This document shows, piece by piece, positions 15,621-24,084 of a stretch of DNA of 37,033 nucleotides. The position numbers and the translations under genes were made by a program. Origin of the DNA: Vallitaleaceae bacterium (GTDB taxonomy: Bacteria > Bacillota > Clostridia > Lachnospirales > Vallitaleaceae); assembly GCA_028277605.1 (NCBI GenBank), contig JANQFZ010000040.1, positions 1 through 37,033 on the forward strand, written 5' to 3'. The notes beneath the pieces were generated by a model. That model worked only from the letters and a program-made list of their open reading frames with translations, was not told the origin of the DNA and made no database searches. The first letter of the stretch is position 1. Each line of letters begins with the position of its first letter.

Positions 15621-16793
15621 TTAACTCGATTTTATACCTCTTTTCTTAGAAACAATATCAAATAGCTCTAATAATTGATGTGCAACTCTATTAAAGGTAT
15701 ATTTTTCTTCAACCATTTTTCTTCCGTATCTTCCCATTTCTAGACCTTTTTCCTCATGTTCTAGCAAATAAATGATTTTTCCTGCCATTGCCTCTGGATT
15801 ATCAAATTCATTAAGAAGCAGTCCATTTTTGCTCTCTTCTATTACCTCAGCATTACCTCCACGATTGGTGGTTATAATGGGAAGACCAGCAGCCATGGCT
15901 TCATAGTGAACTCTAGCTAATGGCTCCTCCCATTGAGAAGCACATACAAATATGTCTCCCATATTATAATAGGTATGAATTAATTTAGGAGCAAAGAAGC
16001 CAGTAAAAATTACAGGTCCAGGAAGACTTTTACTCTTTTTTTGAATATGAATGACATAATCATCTGTGGCATTGCTTCCATACCATTTGCTGCCGACAAA
16101 AAGTAATGCTGCTTCTGGGTGAAGCTTCATAACTTTTTCCATTGCTTTAATTAATATGTGAGCACCTTTTTTTTTGCCAAGTCTACCAATATAGAGAATA
16201 ATTTTATTGGATTCAAGACCATATTTCATGCGCATTGCCATTCTAGATTGCTGTACTTCTTCTGACCACTTAGGTTTTATTTGTTCATAATCAACAGCAG
16301 AGTAAACTACATTTAATTTGTCTTCAGCAATGGGGTATAGTTTTTTGACTCCATCAGCAATAAATTGACTCACTGTTGAAATAAATTCAACTTTTTCTAT
16401 ACACTCAACCGCCCTTGTAGGGTCGATTTTCTTGGGTAACATCATCTCATTATGGAGACTTAAGCTAAAGGCAGTATTAGGCGCCGCTTTACTTAGACGA
16501 GAAACCCATCGCGGTCGATTAAAGACATGAATTAAATCATAAGTTGTGTCTTCTTCAATTAGTAGGTTCTTAATATTCTTAACATACTCATCCCTTGTTT
16601 TGCCATGTACACGTAATATTCTTATATTACCTGATGCTTCTCTTTCTGGTAATGTATCATTATATAGGCTAATTACCGTTATCTCATGGTGTCTAGCCAA
16701 TATAGGGAGTATACCTTCAATATATATCTGAATAGCACCTCCCAAAATCGGAGGCACTGGTAGCTTTTCTGTACAAATAAATGCTATCTTCAC
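15621..16793 (-). CDS. GT4 glycosyltransferase, CotSA-like
   Basis: GT-B-fold family 4 glycosyltransferase of 390 residues. The N-terminal acceptor domain starts MKIAFICTEKLPVPPILGGA (glycine-rich loop). The donor domain includes ILYIGRLGKKKGAHILIKA near 200 and the EX7E motif in EEPLARVHYEAMAAGLP (near 288), followed by GGNAEVIE. It retains a nucleotide-sugar site, so it is probably active; donor and acceptor are unknown. It starts at GTG with AAGGAGG seven bases upstream, 12 bases after a CotS-family gene. In Bacillus subtilis the glycosyltransferase-like CotSA is encoded next to CotS, so a spore coat role is likely by analogy. The gap 15444-15620 shows only a weak AAAACTC/GAGTTTT stem. Confidence 0.88.
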   Translation of the reverse strand: MKIAFICTEKLPVPPILGGAIQIYIEGILPILARHHEITVISLYNDTLPEREASGNIRILRVHGKTRDEYVKNIKNLLIEEDTTYDLIHVFNRPRWVSRLSKAAPNTAFSLSLHNEMMLPKKIDPTRAVECIEKVEFISTVSQFIADGVKKLYPIAEDKLNVVYSAVDYEQIKPKWSEEVQQSRMAMRMKYGLESNKIILYIGRLGKKKGAHILIKAMEKVMKLHPEAALLFVGSKWYGSNATDDYVIHIQKKSKSLPGPVIFTGFFAPKLIHTYYNMGDIFVCASQWEEPLARVHYEAMAAGLPIITTNRGGNAEVIEESKNGLLLNEFDNPEAMAGKIIYLLEHEEKGLEMGRYGRKMVEEKYTFNRVAHQLLELFDIVSKKRGIKSS

Positions 16794-16805
16794 GTTTGTC
16801 CTCCT

Positions 16806-17816
16806 TTAATATAAGTCTTTTAAAATGTTGACTTTACTATGCTCTATTTCAGCAATTCTAATGATCTCACTTGAACTTAAACTTTTATTTTTCTTGAACA
16901 AATTTTTAACGGTTGCAAAAAACCAATGTGGGAACAATAAATCTATAGCAAGAACTCTTTTTTGTTCTATTGATAAAGGATTACTACGCCCATACCAATC
17001 TACTATTTCTTTTATTTTCATCTTATCCCATACACCACGTTTCTCCATCCGTTTTCCAATAATTTTTCTTAAGTCTCTCATTTCCAAATCATAGGTAACG
17101 CCATCTAAATCAATGACATAAACCGTTTCTCCTATATAAAGCGCGTTACCTTCTCCATAGTCCTGATGGCATAGCGCTGCCTGCTCTAGCTGAATGCTCG
17201 TCATTTCTGGATAGGCAGAATGATTCAATGCTTCTATTGCTGTGTTTCCCATATCTATTATTTTGTCTATCCATTTAAGATAGGCTTTGTAGACAGGGAT
17301 GTTTTGATGGTTTGATGCTTCTTTCTTCCATTTTAGCATTCTATTTAACATAGATTCATATTGATGGGGCCACCTACCTAGTTTAGATGAAATTTTAGCA
17401 CATTCTGGAGGATAATATCCTTTGGATTTTACATGAAAGTGCCCAAGTCCCTTCAAAGCTAATCGTAAATCAGCAGGCTTTTTAAAGTTAAAATCTTTAC
17501 CGTCGATCCATTCATATAGAACAAAAAGCTGTCCCATATACTCAGTTATCGGCTCGTTATCTTTATTAAGATAAATCTTGGGTACACATCCCCCACAAGA
17601 GGCAATATATCTCTGAGCATTTACTGTAAATACAGCCTTTTCTTTTATGTGCTTTAGTCTTTTTAGACATCTATGTTCATTTCTGTGTGTCACCTTCCAT
17701 AGTGTTTTTAGACCTTTATTCTGAATAAGCTTTAATGCATCTGGCACAATGTCATACCTTGAAAGTACATAAGCAGCTAATTCTGGTAAGTTTAAGGTAC
17801 CATTTTCTGTATTCAT
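16806..17816 (-). CDS. CotS-family spore coat kinase
   Basis: CotS-family protein of 336 residues with an intact kinase-like core. CHQDYGEGNALY contains the catalytic Asp and metal-binding Asn, and VYVIDLDGVTYDLEMRDLRK holds the second metal Asp and the family-typical trailing RDLRK. The N-terminal lobe has the nucleotide-binding Lys region (HRCLKRLKHIKEK). Substrate is unknown. The frame has an ATG at 17828, but its second and third codons spell GGAGGT, the ribosome binding site for the ATG at 17816, which I use. It lies between a second CotS-family gene and the glycosyltransferase with small gaps, so the three genes probably form one operon. Confidence 0.88.
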   Translation of the reverse strand: MNTENGTLNLPELAAYVLSRYDIVPDALKLIQNKGLKTLWKVTHRNEHRCLKRLKHIKEKAVFTVNAQRYIASCGGCVPKIYLNKDNEPITEYMGQLFVLYEWIDGKDFNFKKPADLRLALKGLGHFHVKSKGYYPPECAKISSKLGRWPHQYESMLNRMLKWKKEASNHQNIPVYKAYLKWIDKIIDMGNTAIEALNHSAYPEMTSIQLEQAALCHQDYGEGNALYIGETVYVIDLDGVTYDLEMRDLRKIIGKRMEKRGVWDKMKIKEIVDWYGRSNPLSIEQKRVLAIDLLFPHWFFATVKNLFKKNKSLSSSEIIRIAEIEHSKVNILKDLY

Positions 17817-17914
17817 ACGAACCTCCATTTGATCAGATATACTATTTGGGTATGGATTAACCTATATGTTGAACTAACTATTTGTAAGCTATTTTCTTTG
17901 TTTAGTATGTTTCT

Positions 17915-18967
17915 TTATTTTTTCAATTCCTGCGCTGGTAGAAGACTATCCATATTTGAAACAATTGGGTCAACTGATTTTTCTATTTTGATCATCTCTT
18001 TTAATCTCTTGATATATTTGCTCTCTGTCCAGCTTTTTTCTCTTTTTTCATAGTACTTTCTCATAATACCAACAAATAAATGTGGATAAGTTAAGGTAGG
18101 CCTTAGAAGCTGCCACTGCCAGTTCTCTAGGGGATTTTTCTCTTGATACCACATCAGTATATCCTTTACTAGAGAATACTCCCACTCACCTTTTCGCTTA
18201 ATTATTTTGTTTAGGAGTTTTCTTATATCCCTTAATGGAATATCAAATGTAAGAGAATCTGTATCTAATACATAAATGCGATTTTTTTTATCCAATAATA
18301 AGTTTCCAGCTGTAAAATCCTGATGACAAAGCCCGCCCTCATTGCTAACAGCGTTTACCCATTGATGATAAGCATCCTGAGCGGTTTCCTCTATAGCTTT
18401 TTGCACTCTATCATAAAAATACGGAAATTCGTTAAGTATAATTTTTCCAAAAGTTGAATGGTCTTTATTTGAGCATTCTTGCTCGTAGAAATCTTTTATC
18501 TTTTCTGCCTGCTGTTGATATTTATCTACCCATCCCCCTAAATGTGTACGAACTTTACAAGTCTTCGGAGCCTTAAATCCTATGGATGCTTTGTGAAATT
18601 TGGCAAGCTCCTGCACCACTCTTTTTATATGGTCAGATGTATAATAATCAAGTGTACTTCCATTAATAGCTTCAGAAAGCATATAACAGGTTTCATTTAT
18701 AACCGTGTAATTGCAGTCTTCTCTTGTTTTTATTATTTTGGGTATATAAACGCCATGCTCCATTAAGTATTCCATGGCAGCAATAATGAATCGAAGTGTT
18801 TTTTCTGGATAGGCTTCTTTTTTAAGTATTTTATTGCCCTCTGGTGTACGTATCCACCAAACCCCTTTTTTTCCTTTATAAGACTCTGTTTTAATACCTA
18901 ACACTTCAATAGAATAAGCTTTTAAAGCTTCTTTTACCTCTTCTAAAACCTGATTAGTAACAGTCAT
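17915..18967 (-). CDS. CotS-family spore coat kinase
   Basis: First gene of the likely three-gene coat operon, 350 residues. The kinase-like signatures are complete: CHQDFTAGNLLLDKKN for the catalytic loop and IYVLDTDSLTFDIPLRDIRK for the metal site. It is clearly paralogous to the next gene downstream, the two sharing CHQD, the GN pair and the RD-x-RK tail. The ATG follows GGAGGT by 13 bases, rather far. A nearer ATG after the same site is out of frame and closed within eight codons. A mother-cell promoter is expected from the role, but I found no convincing sigma-E or sigma-K site in 18968-19067. Confidence 0.88.
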   Translation of the reverse strand: MTVTNQVLEEVKEALKAYSIEVLGIKTESYKGKKGVWWIRTPEGNKILKKEAYPEKTLRFIIAAMEYLMEHGVYIPKIIKTREDCNYTVINETCYMLSEAINGSTLDYYTSDHIKRVVQELAKFHKASIGFKAPKTCKVRTHLGGWVDKYQQQAEKIKDFYEQECSNKDHSTFGKIILNEFPYFYDRVQKAIEETAQDAYHQWVNAVSNEGGLCHQDFTAGNLLLDKKNRIYVLDTDSLTFDIPLRDIRKLLNKIIKRKGEWEYSLVKDILMWYQEKNPLENWQWQLLRPTLTYPHLFVGIMRKYYEKREKSWTESKYIKRLKEMIKIEKSVDPIVSNMDSLLPAQELKK

Positions 18968-19067
18968 AAAACTGAATCATACCTCCTATAATTACTAAGC
19001 TCGCAATACACCTTACTCTATAGGTAAAAACCATTAACCTATATAATACGTATGTTTAATTTATAAC

Positions 19068-19186
19068 TAAGACAATTTTATAATTACCTATACTGATTCT
19101 ATCCTATAATATGTTGGACTCACCCCTTCTATGAAATCTACATATTGCCGTATAGTAATTAAGTTATGAATTATAAAATTGCCTTA
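19068..19186. repeat. 119-bp MITE-like inverted repeat
   Basis: Arm 19068-19093 (TAAGACAATTTTATAATT, then ACCTATAC) is matched in reverse by 19150-19186 (GTATAGTAATT, a nine-base insertion, then AATTATAAAATTGCCTTA). The outer 18 bases differ at one position, and the inner part by one missing base. It separates the coat operon from a small acidic gene. No ORF and no clear target-site duplication is seen. Confidence 0.45.
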
Positions 19187-19225
19187 AATAGTAGTAGGAA
19201 TATACAAAAAATATCAAAATAATAA

Positions 19226-19239
19226 GGGGATGAATCCCC
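19226..19239 (-). terminator. terminator of small acidic gene
   Basis: GGGGAT and ATCCCC pair across two bases only five bases past the stop. On the minus strand a T-rich tract ending GATATTTTTTG follows. The tetra-G stem is short but strong. Confidence 0.65.
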
Positions 19240-19244
19240 CTACT

Positions 19245-19505
19245 TTATAACATTAAGTCCATATCTTCCTCTTCTTCTTCCTCTTCTTCCTCTTCTTCTA
19301 AATAAGACCAAGTCATTTTAATGGCTAATTGACCTTCTTCATCATTCTTTTCATATTTTACTTTTAATTCTATTGGTTTGTCATCAGGAATTTCAACTAG
19401 TTCATCTTCTACTTCTAGTTTTTCTTTAATTAATTTTGAAAATACTTCTTTTATACTCTCGAAGCATTCTTCCTTCATGCCAGCATATTTTTCTTGATAT
19501 TTCAT
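19245..19505 (-). CDS. small acidic protein with poly-Glu tail
   Basis: An 86-residue protein of no family I recognise. Residues 1-35 look helical (KYAGMKEECFESIKEVFSKL), residues 45-75 look like two or three beta strands (IELKVKYEKNDEEGQLAIKM), and the end is a run of eleven Glu followed by DMDLML. No signal peptide or membrane helix is present, so it is probably cytoplasmic. Its own terminator and a strong AAAGGAGG site indicate a real, separately transcribed gene. The Glu run comes from a GAA/GAG triplet tract, which can change length without a frameshift. Confidence 0.7.
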   Translation of the reverse strand: MKYQEKYAGMKEECFESIKEVFSKLIKEKLEVEDELVEIPDDKPIELKVKYEKNDEEGQLAIKMTWSYLEEEEEEEEEEEDMDLML

Positions 19506-19662
19506 TGATCTATCGCCTCCTTTTTACTCTTATTATATTCATTAAATAGGATAGAATGTTACTTAATTTATTCATTTATTTTGTCTCAGTTCCATTACTA
19601 CTCCGTAACCTGTAACCAGTCTTAATATAGAAAGGGTAAAAAAAATATCTTTAGACTGATAA

Positions 19663-19713
19663 AATGCCCCTTTGTTTTCTAACCAAAAATAGGTTTGAGA
19701 ACAAAGGGGCATT
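19663..19713 (-). terminator. terminator of SLH surface protein gene
   Basis: AATGCCCCTTTGTT pairs perfectly with AACAAAGGGGCATT across a 23-base loop that itself contains short pairing bases. On the minus strand the hairpin begins 46 bases past the stop and is followed, about 12 bases on, by a run of eight T. A similar but decayed hairpin occurs at 23253-23300. Confidence 0.75.
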
Positions 19714-19759
19714 ATTATATTATACTATTGAGTCTGCTAATGCAATTAAGATCTCTTTC

Positions 19760-22700
19760 TTAGTCGCAAATAAGATTAAATGTTATTTCCTTGTTTTCTG
19801 ATGGATTGTCTGCTGTGAATATTAAATCAGCACCGACATTCGTTACCGTCCAACCATCTACTTCAATGCTAGTTAATAATTCTGCTAGTTTATGCGCAGA
19901 CGTAATTTGGTCAATAGGAACTTTCAATAAGTACTCTGTTCCATCATTAAATATTGCTGTTACTTCTGATGTAGTAGCTTTTGTTGAACCGCTAAAGGAA
20001 ACTGTATATTCTTGCGAAACACCTACACATTCCTCGTCAATTCTGTCTAGTGTAATGCTACTTTGCGTGGTTGTTACAACCGCTGTGATATTATCTTGAT
20101 GTTGTTCAGCTACTAGTTTTTCTAATACTATTTTTCCATCTGTTACCTTTATACTCCAATTTTTCTGTCCTGCATTTGATTCTGCGTTTACAACTAATCC
20201 TGTTACAATTGTAATAGCGCTTTCCGTAGTATATTGAACAGTATATTGTGAAGTAAATTCTTTAACACCATCGGCTTTTACTTCTAAACCAACAACACTA
20301 CCCGTTGTAACTCCAATAACACTATCCGTTGTTTTAAAGACTTCTACTTGTTTAACTGATATAGCACCTTCAGTAGTAGTAAAGCTTATACCTGACTCTT
20401 GTATTTCAGATACCGTTACAGCACAGGTATCTATTTTTCCACCACTATTGGTTGTTACGGTTATGGTTGCTTCTCCTGCTGATACAGCTGTGACTTTTCC
20501 ATCAGAGTCAACTTTTGCTACCCCTTCATTATCACTTGACCATGTAACAGTTTTATCAGTGGCACCATAAGGCTCTATTGTTGCCTTCAGTTGATATGTA
20601 TCATCTACATTCATATCGAGACTATTTGTATCAAGTGTCACTGCTGTTGGTGTTACAACTACTACATCACTCACTACTTTTATAACACATGTCGCTGTTT
20701 CTCCACCACTATTGGTTGTTACGGTTATGGTTGCTTCTCCTGCTGATAATGCTGTGATTATTCCTTCAGTGTCAACTGTAGCTACATCTTCATTATCACT
20801 TGACCATGTCACAGTTTTATCAGTGGCACCATTAGGTTCTACTATTGCCTTAAGTTGATATGTATCATCTACATTCATATCAAGACTATTTGTATTAAGT
20901 GTCACTGCTGTTGGTATAACCTCAGCTACACCACTCACTACTTTTACGATACATGTCGCTGTTATTTCACCACTATTAGTTGTTACGGTTATTTTTGCTT
21001 CTCCTACTGATACAGCTGTGACTTTTCCATCAGAGTCAACTTTTGCTATCCCTTCATTATCACTTGACCATGTCACAGTTTTATCAGTGGCACCATTAGG
21101 TTCTACTATTGCCTTCAGTTGATATGTATCATCTACATTCATAGTAAGACTAGTTTTATCAAGAGTCACTGCTGTTGGTGTTACAACTACTACATCACTC
21201 ACTACTTTTATGACACAAGTCGCTGTTTTTCCACCATTATTAGTTGTTACGGTTATAGTTGCTTCTCCTGCTGATACGGCTGTTACCGCTCCATTAGTAG
21301 TAACTGTTGCAACAGTTTCATCACTACTTGACCATGTCACAGTTTTATTAGTGGCATTAGTTGGATATACTGTAGCTGTAAGCTGGTGAGTCTCTCCTAT
21401 TTTCATGCTTGCTGGTACTGAATTAGTATCAACTACTACCGATGTTGGTATTGTAACTGAACTATTATTATCTCCATTTGAGCTTCCGCCATTACTTCCA
21501 CCTGAAGAGGGTTGTGATGGCGAACTTGGGTCACCAACTTCTACTGTTTGTCCTGCTTCTAAATCTTTATCTCCCGCTGTTACTCCAGTTACATTGTCTG
21601 CAACCTTTACTTTTGTTCCATTTGTATTGATTTTTACATTGTTTGCATTAACCTTAACATCTGTAACTGTTCCTGTTCCTTCAATCATAAATCCTTCTGC
21701 GTTTTTATTTACAACTACATTCTTAATTGTACCTTCGCAATTGATATTTGTATTTTTTGCATCTATGCTGATTTCTGTTATTTTAGCATTTTCTTTTACA
21801 GTAAATTCTACAGCACTTGCTATAACATCTACTTCATTAATAGTACCAGTGCCATCAACTACAAGATTACTAACGCCTTCTTTTAGTTTAAGTGAGCTTA
21901 CGGTACCTTCTACTTTGATAGACGTATCTTCAGCTGATACTTCAATATTATTGAAATTTCCATCAAAAAGCATTTCAGAATTCTTTGTTGCTTCTTCTGG
22001 TATTACTACACTTTTAAATCCATCCCCTTCTAATTCTTGTTCAACTAGCATAGCTCCAGATTTTAATGTAGTTACTTTTACTTCGGTCTTACCACTAGCT
22101 ACAATACGAATTTTACCGTCTTGTTTTTTAACTACAAGATTGCCTTCGACTGTACAATTGTTTAGGTAGATTGATTCTTCTCCTCCACCTCTTACAATTA
22201 TATTTCCTGCAATATTAACATTGTCTAAGTAGACCTCGCCATCTCCAACACCTTCTGCGATAATTAAATCTCCTTCAACTTTTGCATCTTTGAATTTAAC
22301 ATTAGCACAATTTACAATAGTTGTTCCATTCAAAGTTTCAGATAGTGTAGCTGGCTCTTTTATTAAACTTGTTACTGCGTTATCAATTATTTTTATGACA
22401 CTTGCTCTGGTTATATTCGCCTTGGGGGCAAAGTTACCATTTAATAATCCATTTATGTATCCTTTGTTTTTGAATGCTTTTACTAAGCTTTTTGCCCAAC
22501 TGGATATCTCACTGTCATCTGGAAATGATGTTTTTCCTTCTTGCTCATCAGTTCCTAAAGCTCTTGCTATCATAACAACGGCTTCTTCTCTAGTAACATA
22601 ATCATTTGGGCGAAGATTTCCTTTTGACCCTAACATAATACCAGCTGCATTATTTTTTAGAATTGCTTCTGTATACCATGTGTTTGTTAAGTCAAGAAAG

Positions 22701-22957
22701 ATATTTTTTGATTGATATTCATATTTCATTAGTCTGTCAATAATAACAGCCATTTCAGCTCTAGTAATATTTTTATCAGGGTCAAAGGCTCCATTATTCC
22801 CTTTTAAAATATCTAGAGATGACCATTTTTGAATTTCTTTTTCAGCCCAGTGTCCTGCTGTATCGCTATACATATTGGTCTCAGCTGAAGCGGTTAGATT
22901 TCCAAACATGGAAACGATCATCAAAACTGAAAGAATAATACTTACTTTAGATCTCAT
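19760..22957 (-). CDS. S-layer homology / Ig-like (BIG2) surface protein
   Basis: Secreted 1065-residue wall protein. A signal peptide ends at about AETNMYSD (residue 25). Three SLH domains follow (about 28-80, 85-135, 140-195; for example FDPDKNITRAEMAVIIDRL), which anchor proteins to pyruvylated wall polymer. Residues 200-480 are a repetitive beta-rich stretch (VEGDLIIAEGVGDGEVYL) resembling a parallel beta-helix. A Ser/Gly linker (about 480-500) leads to four tandem BIG2 Ig-like domains of 88 residues each (about 500-850), then an unassigned C-terminal region. No catalytic motif is visible; an adhesive or structural role is likely. It is monocistronic with a good GGAGGAG site and its own terminator. 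Confidence 0.9.
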   Translation of the reverse strand: MRSKVSIILSVLMIVSMFGNLTASAETNMYSDTAGHWAEKEIQKWSSLDILKGNNGAFDPDKNITRAEMAVIIDRLMKYEYQSKNIFLDLTNTWYTEAILKNNAAGIMLGSKGNLRPNDYVTREEAVVMIARALGTDEQEGKTSFPDDSEISSWAKSLVKAFKNKGYINGLLNGNFAPKANITRASVIKIIDNAVTSLIKEPATLSETLNGTTIVNCANVKFKDAKVEGDLIIAEGVGDGEVYLDNVNIAGNIIVRGGGEESIYLNNCTVEGNLVVKKQDGKIRIVASGKTEVKVTTLKSGAMLVEQELEGDGFKSVVIPEEATKNSEMLFDGNFNNIEVSAEDTSIKVEGTVSSLKLKEGVSNLVVDGTGTINEVDVIASAVEFTVKENAKITEISIDAKNTNINCEGTIKNVVVNKNAEGFMIEGTGTVTDVKVNANNVKINTNGTKVKVADNVTGVTAGDKDLEAGQTVEVGDPSSPSQPSSGGSNGGSSNGDNNSSVTIPTSVVVDTNSVPASMKIGETHQLTATVYPTNATNKTVTWSSSDETVATVTTNGAVTAVSAGEATITVTTNNGGKTATCVIKVVSDVVVVTPTAVTLDKTSLTMNVDDTYQLKAIVEPNGATDKTVTWSSDNEGIAKVDSDGKVTAVSVGEAKITVTTNSGEITATCIVKVVSGVAEVIPTAVTLNTNSLDMNVDDTYQLKAIVEPNGATDKTVTWSSDNEDVATVDTEGIITALSAGEATITVTTNSGGETATCVIKVVSDVVVVTPTAVTLDTNSLDMNVDDTYQLKATIEPYGATDKTVTWSSDNEGVAKVDSDGKVTAVSAGEATITVTTNSGGKIDTCAVTVSEIQESGISFTTTEGAISVKQVEVFKTTDSVIGVTTGSVVGLEVKADGVKEFTSQYTVQYTTESAITIVTGLVVNAESNAGQKNWSIKVTDGKIVLEKLVAEQHQDNITAVVTTTQSSITLDRIDEECVGVSQEYTVSFSGSTKATTSEVTAIFNDGTEYLLKVPIDQITSAHKLAELLTSIEVDGWTVTNVGADLIFTADNPSENKEITFNLICD
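20412..21467 (-). repeat. four 264-bp tandem repeats encoding BIG2 domains
   Basis: The marker GTTGTTACGG (plus strand) starts at 20451, 20715, 20979 and 21243, that is, at exact 264-base intervals (88 codons). Linkers alternate: the one between copies 1 and 2 and the one between copies 3 and 4 encode KVVSDVVVVTP, while the middle one encodes KVVSGVAEVIP. The AB-AB pattern suggests duplication of a two-unit block or gene conversion. Confidence 0.85.
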
Positions 22958-23038
22958 GCTTTTCTCCTCCGTTTTTTTGTACCAGAGTATTGATTATATT
23001 TTAACACCCTAGTCATTATTTTTTTAACTTGTCTTAAA

Positions 23039-23067
23039 AATATATAATTTGTATTTTTAAGATACAA
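23039..23067 (-). promoter_or_regulatory. possible promoter of SLH protein gene
   Basis: On the minus strand TTGTAT (23062-23067) and TATATT (23039-23044) have a 17-base spacer, about 82 bases upstream of the ATG. The area is very AT-rich, so chance matches are likely. The 486-base gap 22958-23443 holds this, an imperfect hairpin at 23253 and nothing else I can name. Confidence 0.35.
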
Positions 23068-23252
23068 GCGTGAAAATCCATAGGTACTATTTCATATCTT
23101 ATAATATACCTATAGTATCCTTCTACCTTACTAACTATTTTATCAAAAATTGTAGTATTATGGAAGTAGGAGATGTAAAATTTTTCTTTAAACTTAATAC
23201 AAAACGATTTTATTAAATACTATTATTAAAATTATTAGTTGTCTCATGTTTA

Positions 23253-23300
23253 ATGCCCCTTCATTCTAGACCCTTATATGAGTCTAAAAATAAAGAGGCA
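23253..23300 (-). terminator. imperfect hairpin downstream of NUDIX gene
   Basis: TGCCCCTTCATT-CTAGAC pairs imperfectly with GTCTAAAAATAAAGAGGCA. It resembles the terminator at 19663-19713 in its outer bases (TGCCCCTT). It lies 144 bases past the NUDIX stop and lacks a clear T-run. Confidence 0.4.
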
Positions 23301-23443
23301 AGCGTAGTGTAATTCATTTACTATTTACCCTACATTAACTAAATATACCTTATATTATAAGAACAATTGCAAATAATAGGTGTAAAATTATTAACGTTAC
23401 TCATAAAATACTAGTATAAAAATATATAGATGAGGAAACTGAT

Positions 23444-24016
23444 TTAAGCAACAGGAACCGTCCCCAGCGCTTTTCTAATAAGCTTATCATAGATTGTTAT
23501 TAAGTAGGGTTCATTTGAATAACTTGCTACTTGATGGATAGGTATCCATTTGAGATCATTGGTTTCTTTATGATTTATTTTTAGTTTTTCTTTTTCATCA
23601 GTCATTAAAATATAGGCTAAATTTAAGTGAAGATGGGTCGCCACATATTCTCCATTTTTTTCATGCCCCCATACAGGTAGAATATCGAGGGAGGCAATCT
23701 TGTCAAAGAGAGGTTGAATATGAGTAACTCCTGTTTCTTCTCTTGCTTCTTTTAAGGCAATATGTAGTAAATCGGTGTCACCATCTGCATGACCACCCGT
23801 CCAAGTCCATGTATCATAAATTTTATGATGTATCATCAATACCTTGTCTAAGTTGGTATTCATTATAAATCCTGAACTAGATATATGAGCAAAGACATTA
23901 TCTCTTAATAGTATGTTTTGAGGAAACTGTTCTATATAGTTAAGTATTACACTTTTCTCTTTTTCTTCTTGCTCGTTATCTGGTTGATATTCTAATATTT
24001 GCTGAATATACTTCAT
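23444..24016 (-). CDS. NUDIX hydrolase
   Basis: NUDIX-fold pyrophosphohydrolase of about 190 residues; substrate unknown. The Nudix box is GGHADGDTDLLHIAL followed by KEAREETG. Against GX5EX7REUXEE the first Glu is Thr and the Arg is Lys, while the metal-binding EE pair is kept. The frame opens at GTG 24025, but GGAGGTG lies just before the ATG at 24016, which I take as the start. The last eight residues (ALGTVPVA) are encoded by a REP-like repeat, and another copy lies just before the ribosome binding site, so the gene is bracketed by direct repeats. It follows proS closely and may share its T-box control. Confidence 0.85.
   Translation of the reverse strand: MKYIQQILEYQPDNEQEEKEKSVILNYIEQFPQNILLRDNVFAHISSSGFIMNTNLDKVLMIHHKIYDTWTWTGGHADGDTDLLHIALKEAREETGVTHIQPLFDKIASLDILPVWGHEKNGEYVATHLHLNLAYILMTDEKEKLKINHKETNDLKWIPIHQVASYSNEPYLITIYDKLIRKALGTVPVA
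23455..23472 (-). repeat. REP-like repeat, copy at NUDIX 3' end
   Basis: GAACCGTCCCCAGCGCTT (plus strand) matches the copy at 24067-24084 at 17 of 18 bases and in the same orientation. Read on the minus strand it is the GGGGACGGTTC type that I associate with REP elements of Y1-type (RAYT) transposases in Firmicutes. Here it is coding, giving the end of the NUDIX protein. Confidence 0.65.
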
Positions 24017-24037
24017 AATTACCACCTCCAGCTTATT

Positions 24038-24084
24038 GGTTCTTTTTGCTTGAAAGCAAGCAAAAAGAACCGTCCCCAGTGCTT
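24038..24084 (-). repeat. REP-like hairpin between proS and NUDIX gene
   Basis: GGTTCTTTTTGCTTG (24038-24052) pairs perfectly with 24057-24071 over a four-base loop, and the adjoining GTCCCCAGTGCTT completes the REP-type unit. It runs into the proS stop codon and ends 21 bases before the NUDIX start. It could act as a transcript-processing hairpin or partial terminator. Confidence 0.7.

Noticed and set aside
18968..19067. CATACGTA as a sigma-E -10 box for the coat operon
   Set aside because: The -10 partly matches, but no suitable -35 is found 13-15 bases upstream, so I do not call a promoter.
19245..19290. GAA/GAG tract as a phase-variable switch
   Set aside because: The repeat unit is a triplet, so length changes would not shift the frame. 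At most the acidic tail varies in length.
20412..21467. Regular 264-base repeats as a possible CRISPR or satellite array
   Set aside because: The units are coding, in frame, and translate to BIG2 domains. There are no short repeats with unique spacers.
21405..22169. A 254-codon open frame on the plus strand
   Set aside because: It lies wholly antisense to the SLH protein. The frame is open because the repetitive beta-rich coding sequence avoids stops on both strands. It has no ribosome binding site and a low-complexity Ser/Thr/Val-rich translation.
23816..23884. NUDIX box changes (Thr for the first Glu, Lys for Arg) as loss of function
   Set aside because: The metal-binding EE pair is intact, and I recall similar GGHADGD-type boxes in related proteins, so the change is probably a subfamily feature.
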